Positions 1-8,166 of a DNA stretch of 64,000 nucleotides are shown here, in pieces. Source of the stretch: Paenibacillus mesophilus. GTDB taxonomy: Bacteria; Bacillota; Bacilli; Paenibacillales; NBRC-103111. How positions within the stretch are numbered: the first letter of the stretch is position 1; every line of letters begins with the position of its first letter. The translations under genes were made by a program, and so were the position numbers. Below the pieces are notes generated by a model. The model searched no databases. It saw nothing but the letters and a program-made list of their open reading frames with translations, and had not been told where the DNA came from. The DNA lies in NCBI RefSeq assembly GCF_005938385.1, contig NZ_VCRA01000003.1, forward strand, positions 248,001 to 312,000. The letters run 5' to 3'.

Positions 1-86
1 CTGAGCATGAGGAGCGCCGCGATAATTTCGAGGCTGCCGGACATGAGCCGCAGGCTGGCCATGCCGAGCACGATTTTGTTGATCAT
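1..86 (-). CDS. yqhV: YqhV-like membrane protein (DUF2619), N-terminal part
   Basis: The reading frame starts at ATG 86-84 behind a strong GAGGAGGG ribosome site and runs off the left edge after 28 codons. The visible residues (MINKIVLGMASLRLMSGS and a following hydrophobic run) resemble the start of YqhV, a small membrane protein encoded just before spoIIIAA in Bacillus. Position supports this: efp, papP, aroQ, yqhR and yqhQ follow in the same order as in B. subtilis. The function of YqhV is unknown. By synteny spoIIIAA should lie beyond the left edge, which cannot be seen here. Confidence 0.75.
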   Translation of the reverse strand, partial: MINKIVLGMASLRLMSGSLEIIAALLML

Positions 87-233
87 TTGATTTTCTACCC
101 TCCTCTTTCGGCGGTTCGGGTTTCAACTGTTTCCTGATTCGAAGAAAAAGCGGACACAACATGTGAAACCAGTCAAGATCCTTGAGGTTCAAAAGGGAAG
201 CGAATTATACGGCGGAAAGTTTACGGCCCGCAT

Positions 234-282
234 TTGAAACCGGGTTACAACCTACCATTTATTCAAAGGAACCCGGTTTCAA
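234..282. repeat. 13-bp perfect inverted repeat in the yqhV-comA gap
   Basis: TTGAAACCGGGTT at 234-246 is matched perfectly by its reverse complement at 270-282, with a 23-nt loop. Neither strand has a T-run after it, so it does not look like an ordinary terminator. A second small hairpin follows at 291-309 (AGCTTTGC / GCAAAGCT). The rest of the divergent gap 87-493 shows no credible gene. Confidence 0.6.
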
Positions 283-493
283 CGGTCGGGAGCTTTGCGG
301 AGCAAAGCTGGCTTCGTAAGCTTGGGCGGAGCGTATAATCGTTCCCTGTCACGGACACTTCATCTTGACGTTATGATTCACATAATCCGGCCTTTTTCAA
401 GAATAAGGAAACGCCTCGTCCGAAACGCCCTTTTCCCCATCTTATGCGAGCAAGTCCCATTTTAGGCATGCGGGCACCACCCTCCGGGCGAAT

Positions 494-523
494 GCATATA
501 TTGCTCCCAGATATCATACAAAT
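494..523 (+). promoter_or_regulatory. Predicted sigma-E-type sporulation promoter of comA
   Basis: GCATATAT at 494-501 and CATACAAA at 515-522 are 13 bp apart. They resemble the mother-cell sigma-E -35 (ATATT-like) and -10 (CATACAnT) elements. The predicted start near 528-530 leaves a very short leader, with the GTGAGGAG ribosome site at 533-540 and the comA ATG at 550. No sigma-A promoter is evident in the same place. This is motif matching only. Confidence 0.45.
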
Positions 524-549
524 CCTTAAACAGTGAGGAGACTTGTTTT

Positions 550-1350
550 ATGGACGTAACTTCACGGCTGGAGTGGCACCCGCTGCTGAAAGACCCGACC
601 GCATGCCGTTCCGTCAAACCGCGTACCAGCGGCAAGACGATGGTGATGGACAAAGGGATGGGGCTCCATGCTTTCGAAGATTTGCTTCAAACGTCGGCGC
701 CATACATCGACCTCCTGAAGATCGGCTTCGGAACGACGCCGCTCTACCCGACCGGCTTGTTGAAACGAAAGCTGGAACTTGCGCGCCAAAACCAGATCGC
801 CATTATGCCGGGAGGCACCTTCCTGGAGGTCGCCGTCGCCCAAGGCGCGGTCCCGGATTTTTTCGATACGATTCGGCTGCTCGGGTTTTCCGCTGTTGAA
901 GTATCCGACGGTACGATCGAGCTGGAGCGGAATTTACGCAACGAGCTTATACACCGCGGCCGGGATTCCGGATTGACGGTATTTACGGAGTATGGCAAGA
1001 AGCTGTGGGGATCGACGATCGACGTGGAACAGCTGCTGGAAACCGTTCTGATCGATGTTCAGCAAGGAGCAACGCTTGTGACGATCGAAGCCCGCGAATC
1101 TGGAACAGGGGTTGGCATTTTCGACGCGAACGGGTTATGCCGCGATGAGGAGCTTCATTGTATAGTCAGTCAGCTGCCCGATCCCGGACGGATTTTGTGG
1201 GAAGCTCCTCAGAAACAGCAGCAAATCTATTTGTTGAAAGCGCTAGGATCTTCCGTCAATTTGGGCAATATCGCGCCGCACGACATTTATTCGTTGGAAT
1301 CGCTGCGGAGAGGGCTTCGCTCGGACACATTTCAGTTCCCCCAAAAGTGA
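550..1350 (+). CDS. comA: Phosphosulfolactate synthase (ComA / YitD family)
   Basis: 266 aa, about the usual family length. ComA adds sulfite to phosphoenolpyruvate to make (R)-phosphosulfolactate. The sequence shows the family's TIM-barrel pattern: SGKTMVMDKGMGLHAFED near residue 30, DLLKIGFGTTPLYP near 55, and later strand segments ending in GSSVNLGNIAPHD. The ATG at 550 is preceded by GTGAGGAG with 9-nt spacing. comB follows in the same direction. No later coenzyme M genes are present, so the pair probably stops at sulfolactate, which is known as a major spore compound in B. subtilis, where the homologues are yitD and yitC. The last codons and the stop lie inside an intergenic repeat that starts at about 1338. 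Confidence 0.88.
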   Translation: MDVTSRLEWHPLLKDPTACRSVKPRTSGKTMVMDKGMGLHAFEDLLQTSAPYIDLLKIGFGTTPLYPTGLLKRKLELARQNQIAIMPGGTFLEVAVAQGAVPDFFDTIRLLGFSAVEVSDGTIELERNLRNELIHRGRDSGLTVFTEYGKKLWGSTIDVEQLLETVLIDVQQGATLVTIEARESGTGVGIFDANGLCRDEELHCIVSQLPDPGRILWEAPQKQQQIYLLKALGSSVNLGNIAPHDIYSLESLRRGLRSDTFQFPQK

Positions 1351-1419
1351 AGTAACCCTTCGAAGCTCTTTTCCAATTACTTTCGGGGGAGCCCCCTTTA
1401 CCCTCCAAAAGTGAAGTCC
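1338..1419. repeat. Intergenic repeat family, copy A (diverged)
   Basis: This copy aligns with the segments at 40184-40253 and 57987-58056. Shared blocks include CTTCGAAGCT, TTCCAATTACTTT and CGGGGGAGCCC. It contains the comA stop codon, and its start (CCAAAAGTGAAGT) is partly repeated at 1404-1418. It is the most diverged of the three copies and lacks the AATTTATAAACTC tail. Confidence 0.65.
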
Positions 1420-1454
1420 ATTGAAACCGTAACTAACAAAGCGAGGGATCAGAC

Positions 1455-2165
1455 ATGCACGTGGATGTCATCGCGAACATTAATGAAGCTAGATCGGATG
1501 ACTTCATACAGAAGACCGTTATCGCGATCGACGTGCTGAGGGCCACGAGCACGATCGTCACGGCTCTCGCGCATGGCTGCTCCGCGATCATGCCCGTCGA
1601 AACGGTCAACCAGGCGATACAGCTGCAACAAGAGGGCGATCTGCTCGGCGGGGAACGTTTTTGCAAAAAAATAGCCGGTTTTCATTATGGCAATTCTCCG
1701 GCCGAATACACATCACCCGCAGTGACCGGTAAACGGATCATCCTCACTACGACGAACGGTACGAGAGCGATCCAGAAAGCTCAGCGGGCCTGCAGGCTGC
1801 TCGCGGGTTCTTTGCTGAACGCCAGAGCGTGCGCGAAAGCCGCATTTGCCCAGAAGCGGGACGTTGTCATCGTGTGTGCCGGCACCCAGGATGAGTTTTG
1901 TTTGGAGGACGGCTTGTGCGCGGGACTGTTGATCCGCTACTTGCAGGAAATGAGCGAAGAGAAAACGGAAGCGAATGACCTCGGCGTCGCCATGAAGCAT
2001 GCCTTCGAAGCCGTCCGGGATCGGGTCGAGGAAACTTTGCTGTCCTGTGCGAGCGGCCGCAGACTAAGCAAAATCGGCAACCGGGATGACGTTCGGTTTT
2101 GCTCGCAACTGGACCTATTTGATCTAGTGCCTACGTGGAAAGACCAATCGATGATTTTGTTCTAA
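1455..2165 (+). CDS. comB: 2-phosphosulfolactate phosphatase (ComB / YitC family)
   Basis: 236 aa. ComB removes phosphate from phosphosulfolactate to give sulfolactate. The N-terminal IDVLRATSTIVTAL motif near residue 26 and the central ILTTTNGTRAIQKA block are typical of this Mg-dependent family. The ATG at 1455 follows GCGAGGGATCAGAC. It lies 104 bp after comA on the same strand, with a repeat element between them, so the two may share a transcript from the promoter before comA. Substrate chirality cannot be judged from sequence. Family assignment is firm; the spore role is inferred from B. subtilis and the predicted sporulation promoter. Confidence 0.88.
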   Translation: MHVDVIANINEARSDDFIQKTVIAIDVLRATSTIVTALAHGCSAIMPVETVNQAIQLQQEGDLLGGERFCKKIAGFHYGNSPAEYTSPAVTGKRIILTTTNGTRAIQKAQRACRLLAGSLLNARACAKAAFAQKRDVVIVCAGTQDEFCLEDGLCAGLLIRYLQEMSEEKTEANDLGVAMKHAFEAVRDRVEETLLSCASGRRLSKIGNRDDVRFCSQLDLFDLVPTWKDQSMILF

Positions 2166-2356
2166 ACCCCTTGTCCGTTCATAGACTAAGTACGAAAAGG
2201 AAGCCGAATTTTCTTTCATTTCGTACCAAGTACGAAAAAGGCTGAGATGCTTTATTTCGTACCAGGTACGAAATAAGGCCGAGATGCGATGCTTTATTTC
2301 GTACCAAGTCTGCTTATGTGCCTTACTAAGGCACTCACTCCAGAAGGACAAGGGGT
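2166..2356. repeat. Three tandem hairpin units flanked by an 11-bp inverted repeat
   Basis: Three head-to-tail units (about 2189-2228, 2229-2264, 2265-2305) each begin with (A/G)GTACGAAA and end with TTTCGTACC, so each can fold into a hairpin. The whole array is bracketed by ACCCCTTGTCC (2166-2176) and GGACAAGGGGT (2346-2356), a perfect inverted repeat. The right arm contains the AGGGG that serves as the ribosome site of the next gene (ATG 2364). Confidence 0.7.
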
Positions 2357-2363
2357 AATTCGT

Positions 2364-2828
2364 ATGAACGGCGAACTGCTGCTCTTGCTGTTGATCATTG
2401 TCGGAATGATTGGGCGTTCTCCGATCATTACGACGGCAGCTTGCGTCCTGCTCGTAGTCAAGCTCATTCATTTGGAACGCTATTTGCCTGCCATTGAACG
2501 AAGAGGCCTCGAGCTGGGCCTCTTATTTTTGACGATGGGGGTATTGGTTCCATTCGCCAGCGAACGAATCTCGACCAAAGACATTATCGCCGTATTCACG
2601 TCGTGGCCGGGCCTCATCGCCTTGATGGGCGGCGCGATCGCCACCTACATGAACGGGAAAGGACTCGACTTGCTCAAGGTCGATCCTCAGCTGATCGTCG
2701 GTCTCGTCATCGGTTCGATCTTCGGCATCATTTTCATGCGCGGCATTCCCGTCGGACCGCTCATGGCGGCGGGTATTACAGCGCTGCTGCTGAAAATCGC
2801 CACCTTTTTGTTCGGAAAAATTCCGTAG
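2364..2828 (+). CDS. DUF441 family integral membrane protein
   Basis: 154 aa from the ATG at 2364, which follows GGACAAGGGGT. An upstream in-frame ATG at 2289 lies inside the hairpin repeats and is unlikely. The protein is almost entirely hydrophobic, with about four membrane segments (residues roughly 3-25, 48-66, 77-96 and 108-147). Motifs such as [14 protein letters not shown] and [20 protein letters not shown] fit DUF441 (the YeaL/YtwI group), whose function is unknown. It stands between comB and the aspartokinase on the same strand. Membership is clear; there is no basis for naming a substrate. Confidence 0.8.
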   Translation: MNGELLLLLLIIVGMIGRSPIITTAACVLLVVKLIHLERYLPAIERRGLELGLLFLTMGVLVPFASERISTKDIIAVFTSWPGLIALMGGAIATYMNGKGLDLLKVDPQLIVGLVIGSIFGIIFMRGIPVGPLMAAGITALLLKIATFLFGKIP

Positions 2829-2904
2829 GTCCGCATGAATTCTCGTTGAATCCACAACTCTCTTGTGGTAGTGTATCAGAAGAGTCCGTTTAGGAGGAGA
2901 CGTC

Positions 2905-4266
2905 ATGGCTTTGAAAGTGTGCAAGTTCGGCGGCACATCGCTAGCATCCGCCGAGCAGTTTCGCAAAGTGGCCACCATTGCGCTGGCCGACGATGATAGA
3001 AAAATCGTAGTTGTATCCGCTCCCGGTAAACGAAACAAGCCGGACACGAAGGTGACCGATTTGCTTATCGCCTACGCCGAAGCGAAGTTGAGCAGCAATG
3101 GCGTGGAAGCCGTACAGCAATCGATTTTGGACCGTTTTGCCGACATTATCTCGGGATTGGAACTGCCTGAGCAAGAATTCGAAACGATCGCAACGCTGCT
3201 CCAAACCCGGGGTGAAGGAGACCGCAGCCACCGCGCACGGTATATCGATTCGATCAAAGCTTTGGGTGAAGAATTCAGTGCCCGTCTGCTTGCCGCCTTC
3301 TTGCGCAAGGAAGGGCATGATTTCATATATGTAGATCCGAAGGATGCCGGCCTCGTACTGAGCGACGAGCCTGGCAATGCACAGGTGCTCCCGGAATCGT
3401 ACGATCTGCTGCGGCCGCTAAGAGATAGCGCTCACCGCATCATTTTTCCCGGCTTTTACGGCTACGCGAAGAATGGCAATCTCGTAGCATTCCCCCGCGG
3501 AGGCTCGGACATAACCGGAGCCATTCTTGCCGCAGCCGTGCAGGCTGATGTGTATGAGAACTTTACGGACGTGGACAACGTGTTCGCCGCAGACCCGCGT
3601 ATCGTCGAGAAGCCGGCGGCTATCCATGAGATGACCTATGCGGAAATGCGCGAATTGTCGTATGCGGGCTTCTCCGTTCTGCATGACGAAGCGCTGCAGC
3701 CGGCGTTCAACGCCAAAATTCCGGTTCATATCCGGAATACGAACAACCCCGAATCGCGGGGAACGTTAATTTCGCTCGAACGGACGAACCACGAGCTGCC
3801 TGTAGTCGGCGTGGCCGGATCTTCCGACTTCTGTGCCATCTTCTTAAGCAAATATTTGATGAACCGGGAAAAAGGCTTCGGCCGCCGCCTGCTGCAAATC
3901 ATCGAAGACGCCGATCTGTCCTACGAGCATACCCCTTCCGGGATTGACCATATTTCGGTCATTATCAAAGAGTCGACGTTTACTCCGGAAGTGGAGAGCC
4001 GGGTGCTGGAGCGTATCCGCAACGAACTCCAACCCGACAAGCTGATTGTCCAACGGGGAATCGCGTTGATCATGATCGTCGGCGACGGCATGAGCAAGCA
4101 GATCGGCGTTGCCAAGCGCGCCACCGGCGCTCTCGCGGACAACAGTGTGAATCTCGAGATGATCAACCAAGGCGCCTCCGAGAGCAGCATCATGTTCGGC
4201 ATCCAGAACGACGATATGAACAAAGCGATCGTCGCCCTGCACGACGCATTTTTCAATCAATCTTAA
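2905..4266 (+). CDS. Aspartokinase III-type aspartate kinase
   Basis: 453 aa, matching the single-chain YclM/ThrD class. It phosphorylates aspartate, the first step toward lysine, threonine, methionine and diaminopimelate. KFGGTS at residues 7-12 is the nucleotide-binding signature, FPRGGSDITGAILAAA the substrate region, and the C-terminal ~150 residues form the ACT-type regulatory part. The start is supported by AGGAGGAGACGTC before ATG 2905. No lysine riboswitch was recognised in the 76 bp upstream, so control is probably by allosteric feedback. A terminator follows immediately. Which end product inhibits it cannot be read from the sequence. Confidence 0.9.
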   Translation: MALKVCKFGGTSLASAEQFRKVATIALADDDRKIVVVSAPGKRNKPDTKVTDLLIAYAEAKLSSNGVEAVQQSILDRFADIISGLELPEQEFETIATLLQTRGEGDRSHRARYIDSIKALGEEFSARLLAAFLRKEGHDFIYVDPKDAGLVLSDEPGNAQVLPESYDLLRPLRDSAHRIIFPGFYGYAKNGNLVAFPRGGSDITGAILAAAVQADVYENFTDVDNVFAADPRIVEKPAAIHEMTYAEMRELSYAGFSVLHDEALQPAFNAKIPVHIRNTNNPESRGTLISLERTNHELPVVGVAGSSDFCAIFLSKYLMNREKGFGRRLLQIIEDADLSYEHTPSGIDHISVIIKESTFTPEVESRVLERIRNELQPDKLIVQRGIALIMIVGDGMSKQIGVAKRATGALADNSVNLEMINQGASESSIMFGIQNDDMNKAIVALHDAFFNQS

Positions 4267-4271
4267 TAACG

Positions 4272-4305
4272 AGGTTCTGTCGGGGTATCCCGCAGAACCT
4301 TTTTT
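4272..4305 (+). terminator. Terminator after aspartokinase
   Basis: AGGTTCTG-T-CGGG, loop GTAT, CCCG-CAGAACCT, then six T residues. Confidence 0.9.
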
Positions 4306-4337
4306 CGTGTTACTCCTCCCCAACTCGCCTGATCGTT

Positions 4338-4535
4338 GAAATAACGCTAAAATGTACCTTATTTGCTCAGCCACACCGCTTTTTCAGCCAATAGTGTTCA
4401 TTTGTACCTTATCCACCCCACTCCCCCTCGTACCACCTCACCATCCCATCCATATCAGCGAAATAACGCTCATATGTACCTTATTTGCTCAGCCACGTCG
4501 CTCTTTCGACCGAATAGCGTTCATTTGTACCTTAT
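4338..4535. repeat. Two 75-bp direct repeats with internal hairpin arms
   Basis: Copies at 4338-4412 and 4460-4535 share GAAATAACGCT, ATGTACCTTATTTGCTCAGCC, then AATAG(T/C)GTTCATTTGTACCTTAT at the end, separated by 47 bp. Within each copy ATAACGCT and AATAGCGTT can pair. The array abuts the stop codon of the convergent DUF559 gene. No gene is seen in 4306-4537. Confidence 0.75.
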
Positions 4536-4537
4536 AC

Positions 4538-5203
4538 TCAAAACGGAAGCCGTCTCTCCCCATTCAATCGGTACGTACGAATCCGCAGCGAGCCGGTAGC
4601 CGGAATAAGCCACTTTTTCTCGAGCAAGTTCTCTATTAACTGCATCCCTTTTCTTCGGCCCAAGCCCAGATGCCGGAATAGCTCCCCTGGAGTTATGACA
4701 CCATTTTGCCGGAATACCAATCGAACCGCTTCTTTCTCCATCACGGTTAAGTCCGTCCCAGTCTTCCCCTGCATTCCGGCGAGCCTGCCCATTAATTGAA
4801 GCAGCAGTTGCTGACAATGACGAGGTTTTTCCTTCACGTCATCATACGAAAAACGGATGACGATCCAGCCGTCGATCACCAAATGATTTTGCCGGGTCAG
4901 CTCGTCGGAAAATTGTCTCCGGTCGATATCCCTTCTATGCGGACCGAATCCGTCAATTTCAATGCAAATCCTCGCTACGCCCTGTATATAGGCGAAGTCC
5001 AAAAATCTCGAGCCGTCTTTGAAGTCGAACACCTCATATTCCGGATGCAGCGAGTCAAAGTTTCCGAACGCCGGCCACCACACCGTCTCGGCAAACAGCT
5101 TCTCCGCATGCCCATGCCCTTCGTTCAATCGACGCAACCTCTCACCGCTGCGCTGACTTTGATGGTTGCCAATCCATACTGCATACGCCTTATCTCTAGC
5201 CAT
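4538..5203 (-). CDS. DUF559-type endonuclease-fold protein
   Basis: 221 aa. The central part (about residues 40-140) has the pattern of the DUF559 / very-short-patch-repair-like nuclease fold: SRFLDFAYIQGVARICIEIDGFGPHRRDID followed by RQNHLVIDGWIVIRFSYDDV. The Asp, Glu and Asp residues in LDFAY and EIDGF are candidate metal ligands. The C-terminal ~70 residues look like a winged-helix segment (ITPGELFRHLGLGRR...IENLLEKKWLI). The start follows GGGGGGAAACATTT. The gene stands alone between two terminators. Activity and partner are unknown; related proteins are frequent in Paenibacillus. Confidence 0.7.
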   Translation of the reverse strand: MARDKAYAVWIGNHQSQRSGERLRRLNEGHGHAEKLFAETVWWPAFGNFDSLHPEYEVFDFKDGSRFLDFAYIQGVARICIEIDGFGPHRRDIDRRQFSDELTRQNHLVIDGWIVIRFSYDDVKEKPRHCQQLLLQLMGRLAGMQGKTGTDLTVMEKEAVRLVFRQNGVITPGELFRHLGLGRRKGMQLIENLLEKKWLIPATGSLRIRTYRLNGERRLPF

Positions 5204-5232
5204 AAATGTTTCCCCCCGTCAATTTACAATGC

Positions 5233-5264
5233 AAAAAAGCACCCTTCCAATTGAAAGGATGCTT
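5233..5264 (-). terminator. Terminator after efp
   Basis: Nearly symmetrical stem AAGCATCCTTTCAATTGG...GGTGCTT, followed on the minus strand by six T residues. Confidence 0.85.
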
Positions 5265-5291
5265 TCCTTGCCGTACGCTTGTACGAAACGC

Positions 5292-5849
5292 TTAGGCGCG
5301 CGAAATGTATTTGCCGTCGCTCGTGCCGATCAGAAGCACGTCGTTCTCGTTAATGAAGAGCGGAACTTGTACGTTCAGGCCGGTTTCGACCTTCGCGTTC
5401 TTCGTTGCGCCGGTCGCCGTATTGCCTTTGATGCCCGGCTCGGTTTCAACAACTTTCAGCTCGACGCTGTTCGGCAGGTTGATGCCGAGAATTTCCCCAT
5501 GGTAGCTGACGATGTTGATCGTCATGTTTTCTTTCAAGAAGTTCAGCTCCCATTCGAGCTGGGAAGCGGGAAGCGTAATTTGATCGTAAGTCTCGTTATC
5601 CATGAACGTGTGCTCTTGACCGCTTGCATACAAATATTGCATCGCGCGGTTTTCCACGTGGGCACGGCCGACGTCTTCACCGGCGCGGAATGTTCTTTCC
5701 ACGGTATTGCCGTTGCGCAAGTTTTTCAGCTTCGAACGGACGAAGGCCGCGCCTTTCCCGGGCTTTACGTGCTGGAAGTCAAGAACGGTAAAAATATCAT
5801 TGTCCACCTCGATGGTCAAGCCAGTGCGAAAATCGTTGACAGAAATCAC
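5292..5849 (-). CDS. efp: Translation elongation factor P
   Basis: 185 aa, full length. EF-P binds the ribosome between the P and E sites and helps peptide bond formation at proline stretches. Three beta-barrel domains are expected. The exposed loop reads HVKPGKGAA with Lys32, the residue that is modified in many bacteria. The C-terminal domain ends with [19 protein letters not shown]. The start is GTG at 5849 behind AGGAGGAAACGACCC. It is the last gene of the aroQ-papP-efp group on this strand, 51 bp after papP, with its own terminator. No lysine-modification genes (epmA/epmB type) are in the window. Confidence 0.97.
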   Translation of the reverse strand: MISVNDFRTGLTIEVDNDIFTVLDFQHVKPGKGAAFVRSKLKNLRNGNTVERTFRAGEDVGRAHVENRAMQYLYASGQEHTFMDNETYDQITLPASQLEWELNFLKENMTINIVSYHGEILGINLPNSVELKVVETEPGIKGNTATGATKNAKVETGLNVQVPLFINENDVLLIGTSDGKYISRA

Positions 5850-5900
5850 GGGTCGTTTCCTCCTAAATGTTCTGAATCGGTCCTATCTAAAAAAAGTTTC

Positions 5901-6974
5901 CTAATCGATGATAATAAAGTCTTTTGTCGATTGTGTCAATCTTTGGACTCCCGTATTCGTGACGACGACGTCGTCTTCGATCCTTACGCCGCCGAAGCCG
6001 GGCAAATAAATACCGGGTTCGACCGTGACGGTCATGCCCGGGACGAGCACCGTTTCGCTAAGCACTGATAAACGCGGCGCTTCATGCACTTCCATCCCGA
6101 GACCATGGCCGGTACTATGGCCGAAATAATCGCCGAAGCCGTACCGCTTAATAACGTCGCGCGTCAACGCGTCCGCTTCCTTGCCGGTCATGCCGGGCTT
6201 CATATGCTCGAGCGCGTTCAGCTGCGCTTCCAGCACGATATCGTAAATTTGACGATGCTTGTCGGTCGGTTTGCCCAATACGACGGTACGTGTAATATCG
6301 GAGCAATATCCTTTATAATAAGCGCCAAAATCGAATTTGACAAATTCGCCCGACTGCAGCACCCGATCGCTTGCCTTGCCGTGCGGCAGAGCCGAACGTT
6401 CTCCCGAAGCGACGATCGTTTCAAACGAAACCGAAGCCGCGCCGTTCTGGCGCATAAAAAATTCGATCGTCAAGGCGACGTCATTCTCCGTTATGCCCGG
6501 CTTGAGTGTCGTCAGCAAATGGGCGAACGTACGGTCGGCCAGCTCGGCCGCTTCCCGCATGACCGCGATCTCCGACTCGTCCTTCACCATGCGGAGCTGC
6601 TCCACCACGGCATCGGTTGGCACAAGCTTGATGTCAGCCAAATCGGCCGCATAGGACACATAAGAAGCATACGAAACATGCTGCTGCTCGAACCCGAGCT
6701 CCTTGATTCCCGACTGCTCCAGCAGCTCCTTGAGTGTAGCCGTTACTTTCGGCTGATGCTCGACGACTTCGAAATGCTTCGCCTGTGCGGGCGCCTGCGA
6801 CATATACCGGAAGTCGGTCAGCAAGAAAGCTTTCTGTGCGGTAATCAGCAAATAGCCGGACGACCCGGTAAAGCCGGACAAATATTGCCGGTTATGCGCG
6901 CCGGTGACGAACAGCGCTTCAAGGTTCTTCTCGCGCATAAGCGCCCGCAAGCGGGACAGTCTGGCTTGTTCCAT
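5901..6974 (-). CDS. papP: Xaa-Pro aminopeptidase (M24 family)
   Basis: About 357 aa. It releases an N-terminal residue from peptides with proline in position 2. The N-terminal third is the creatinase-type domain and the rest is the pita-bread metallopeptidase fold. Metal-site motifs are visible: KFDFGAYYKGYCSDITRT (two Asp), FGHSTGHGLGMEVHEAP (His), TVEPGIYLPG and GGVRIEDDV (two Glu). The ATG at 6974 overlaps the aroQ stop as TGATG; a TTG three bases earlier is the alternative. This gene is yqhT in B. subtilis, in the same order between aroQ and efp. Confidence 0.93.
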   Translation of the reverse strand: MEQARLSRLRALMREKNLEALFVTGAHNRQYLSGFTGSSGYLLITAQKAFLLTDFRYMSQAPAQAKHFEVVEHQPKVTATLKELLEQSGIKELGFEQQHVSYASYVSYAADLADIKLVPTDAVVEQLRMVKDESEIAVMREAAELADRTFAHLLTTLKPGITENDVALTIEFFMRQNGAASVSFETIVASGERSALPHGKASDRVLQSGEFVKFDFGAYYKGYCSDITRTVVLGKPTDKHRQIYDIVLEAQLNALEHMKPGMTGKEADALTRDVIKRYGFGDYFGHSTGHGLGMEVHEAPRLSVLSETVLVPGMTVTVEPGIYLPGFGGVRIEDDVVVTNTGVQRLTQSTKDFIIID

Positions 6975-7423
6975 CAAGAGGCCCCCTTTTCTTCAAGGTG
7001 ACGATGCAGCGCCATCAATCCGAGTTCATAGCTGGTCGCTCCGAATCCGGCGATTTGTCCGACGGCAACCGGCGCGATGACCGAAACGTGGCGAAACGGC
7101 TCTCTTTTATGAATATTCGACAAGTGAACTTCCACGACAGGCAGCATAACGGTCGAGATCGCATCGCGGATCGCGTAGCTGTAATGGGTGAAAGCGCCGG
7201 GATTGATCAAGATCCCGTCCTTCTTCCCGAGCGCATCGTGAATCCGGTCAATCAATACGCCTTCATGATTGGACTGGTGAAACTCCAATTGGACTCCGAT
7301 CGTTCCGGCCAATGCGGCAAGCCGTTCCTCGATAGCGGCCAGCGTAACCGTCCCGTAAATGCCGGGTTCCCGAATACCGAGCATATTCAAATTGGGCCCG
7401 TGCAAAACCAAGATATTGTACAA
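6974..7423 (-). CDS. aroQ: Type II 3-dehydroquinate dehydratase
   Basis: About 149 aa. It converts 3-dehydroquinate to 3-dehydroshikimate in the shikimate pathway and normally forms a dodecamer. Motifs: [21 protein letters not shown] at the start (Asn, Arg and Tyr of the lid), [27 protein letters not shown] (with the catalytic His) and [16 protein letters not shown] chose the TTG at 7423 ([11 protein letters not shown]...), which sits behind a GGTGG-like site and matches usual family N-termini; a GTG four codons earlier is possible. It is translationally coupled to papP. It is yqhS in B. subtilis. Confidence 0.93.
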   Translation of the reverse strand: MYNILVLHGPNLNMLGIREPGIYGTVTLAAIEERLAALAGTIGVQLEFHQSNHEGVLIDRIHDALGKKDGILINPGAFTHYSYAIRDAISTVMLPVVEVHLSNIHKREPFRHVSVIAPVAVGQIAGFGATSYELGLMALHRHLEEKGAS

Positions 7424-7516
7424 AACAACCACCACCCGAACCGCAAGAATCGAACCGAAGCCATTTTACCATAAGTTTCCCCGCTTTGAGAACTTTTTTT
7501 TGGACGACGGGTTCGG

Positions 7517-8005
7517 CTAATTCGTGATGGAGGGCTCTCTTTCCCGTTCATCGGTAAATTCGAACGAGATCGAATACCCGATAAACAATCCCCATAGCAG
7601 AAACAAACATATGTCGGTCCATATCGTATTCCAATCATACCGGTATATCCATTTCACCATGCCGGTCGACGGTCCGACGAGCAAGTAAATCAAAGCCCAC
7701 CATACCGCTCCGTAAGCAAGCCCCGCCCAATGCCCTACAACTTTGCGAAACAGAGCCGCATAAAGCAAAGCGGCGATAATCGAGAACACGATGAACATCA
7801 GCCAGCCCATCCAAAATCCGGCCGTCGTATTGATGAACGCCGGCGCCAAAAACGGCTTGGCCATAAAGCTGGCCGGTATTTTCGTGAATTTGAAATACAT
7901 TTCCCCCGCCTTGACCGCTCCCCATATGAGTCCCGCGAAAAACCCGATTTGCAGCGCGAAAGACCACACGCCCGTCGGTTCGGAGACGTTCCTCCGTTCA
8001 TCCAT
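7517..8005 (-). CDS. yqhR: YqhR-like membrane protein
   Basis: 162 aa from the ATG at 8005 (MDERRNVSEPTGVWSF...), with AAAGGA upstream; a longer frame begins at 8050. Four hydrophobic segments are visible (residues about 14-32, 58-82, 92-112 and 128-146), with a charged acidic tail. Sequence features and position between yqhQ and aroQ fit YqhR of Bacillus, whose function is not established. It is divergent from yqhQ. The 82 bp after it, before aroQ, show no strong terminator. Confidence 0.75.
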   Translation of the reverse strand: MDERRNVSEPTGVWSFALQIGFFAGLIWGAVKAGEMYFKFTKIPASFMAKPFLAPAFINTTAGFWMGWLMFIVFSIIAALLYAALFRKVVGHWAGLAYGAVWWALIYLLVGPSTGMVKWIYRYDWNTIWTDICLFLLWGLFIGYSISFEFTDEREREPSITN

Positions 8006-8166
8006 GGCTGTTCGTCCTTTCATCCCCAAAGTTACGCATAGTATGTGCAAATCGGGACGAACTAAACGAGTGGCGTTCCGGGCGATAATTCGTTACAATA
8101 GAAGAAAAACGACTACCGCAACTATTTCTTCCGAAATCCATTCTCACAAGAAGGAGGGTGACCTCA

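Noticed and set aside
2829..2904. Lysine riboswitch before the aspartokinase
   Set aside because: The gap is only 76 bp and shows none of the conserved aptamer sequences.
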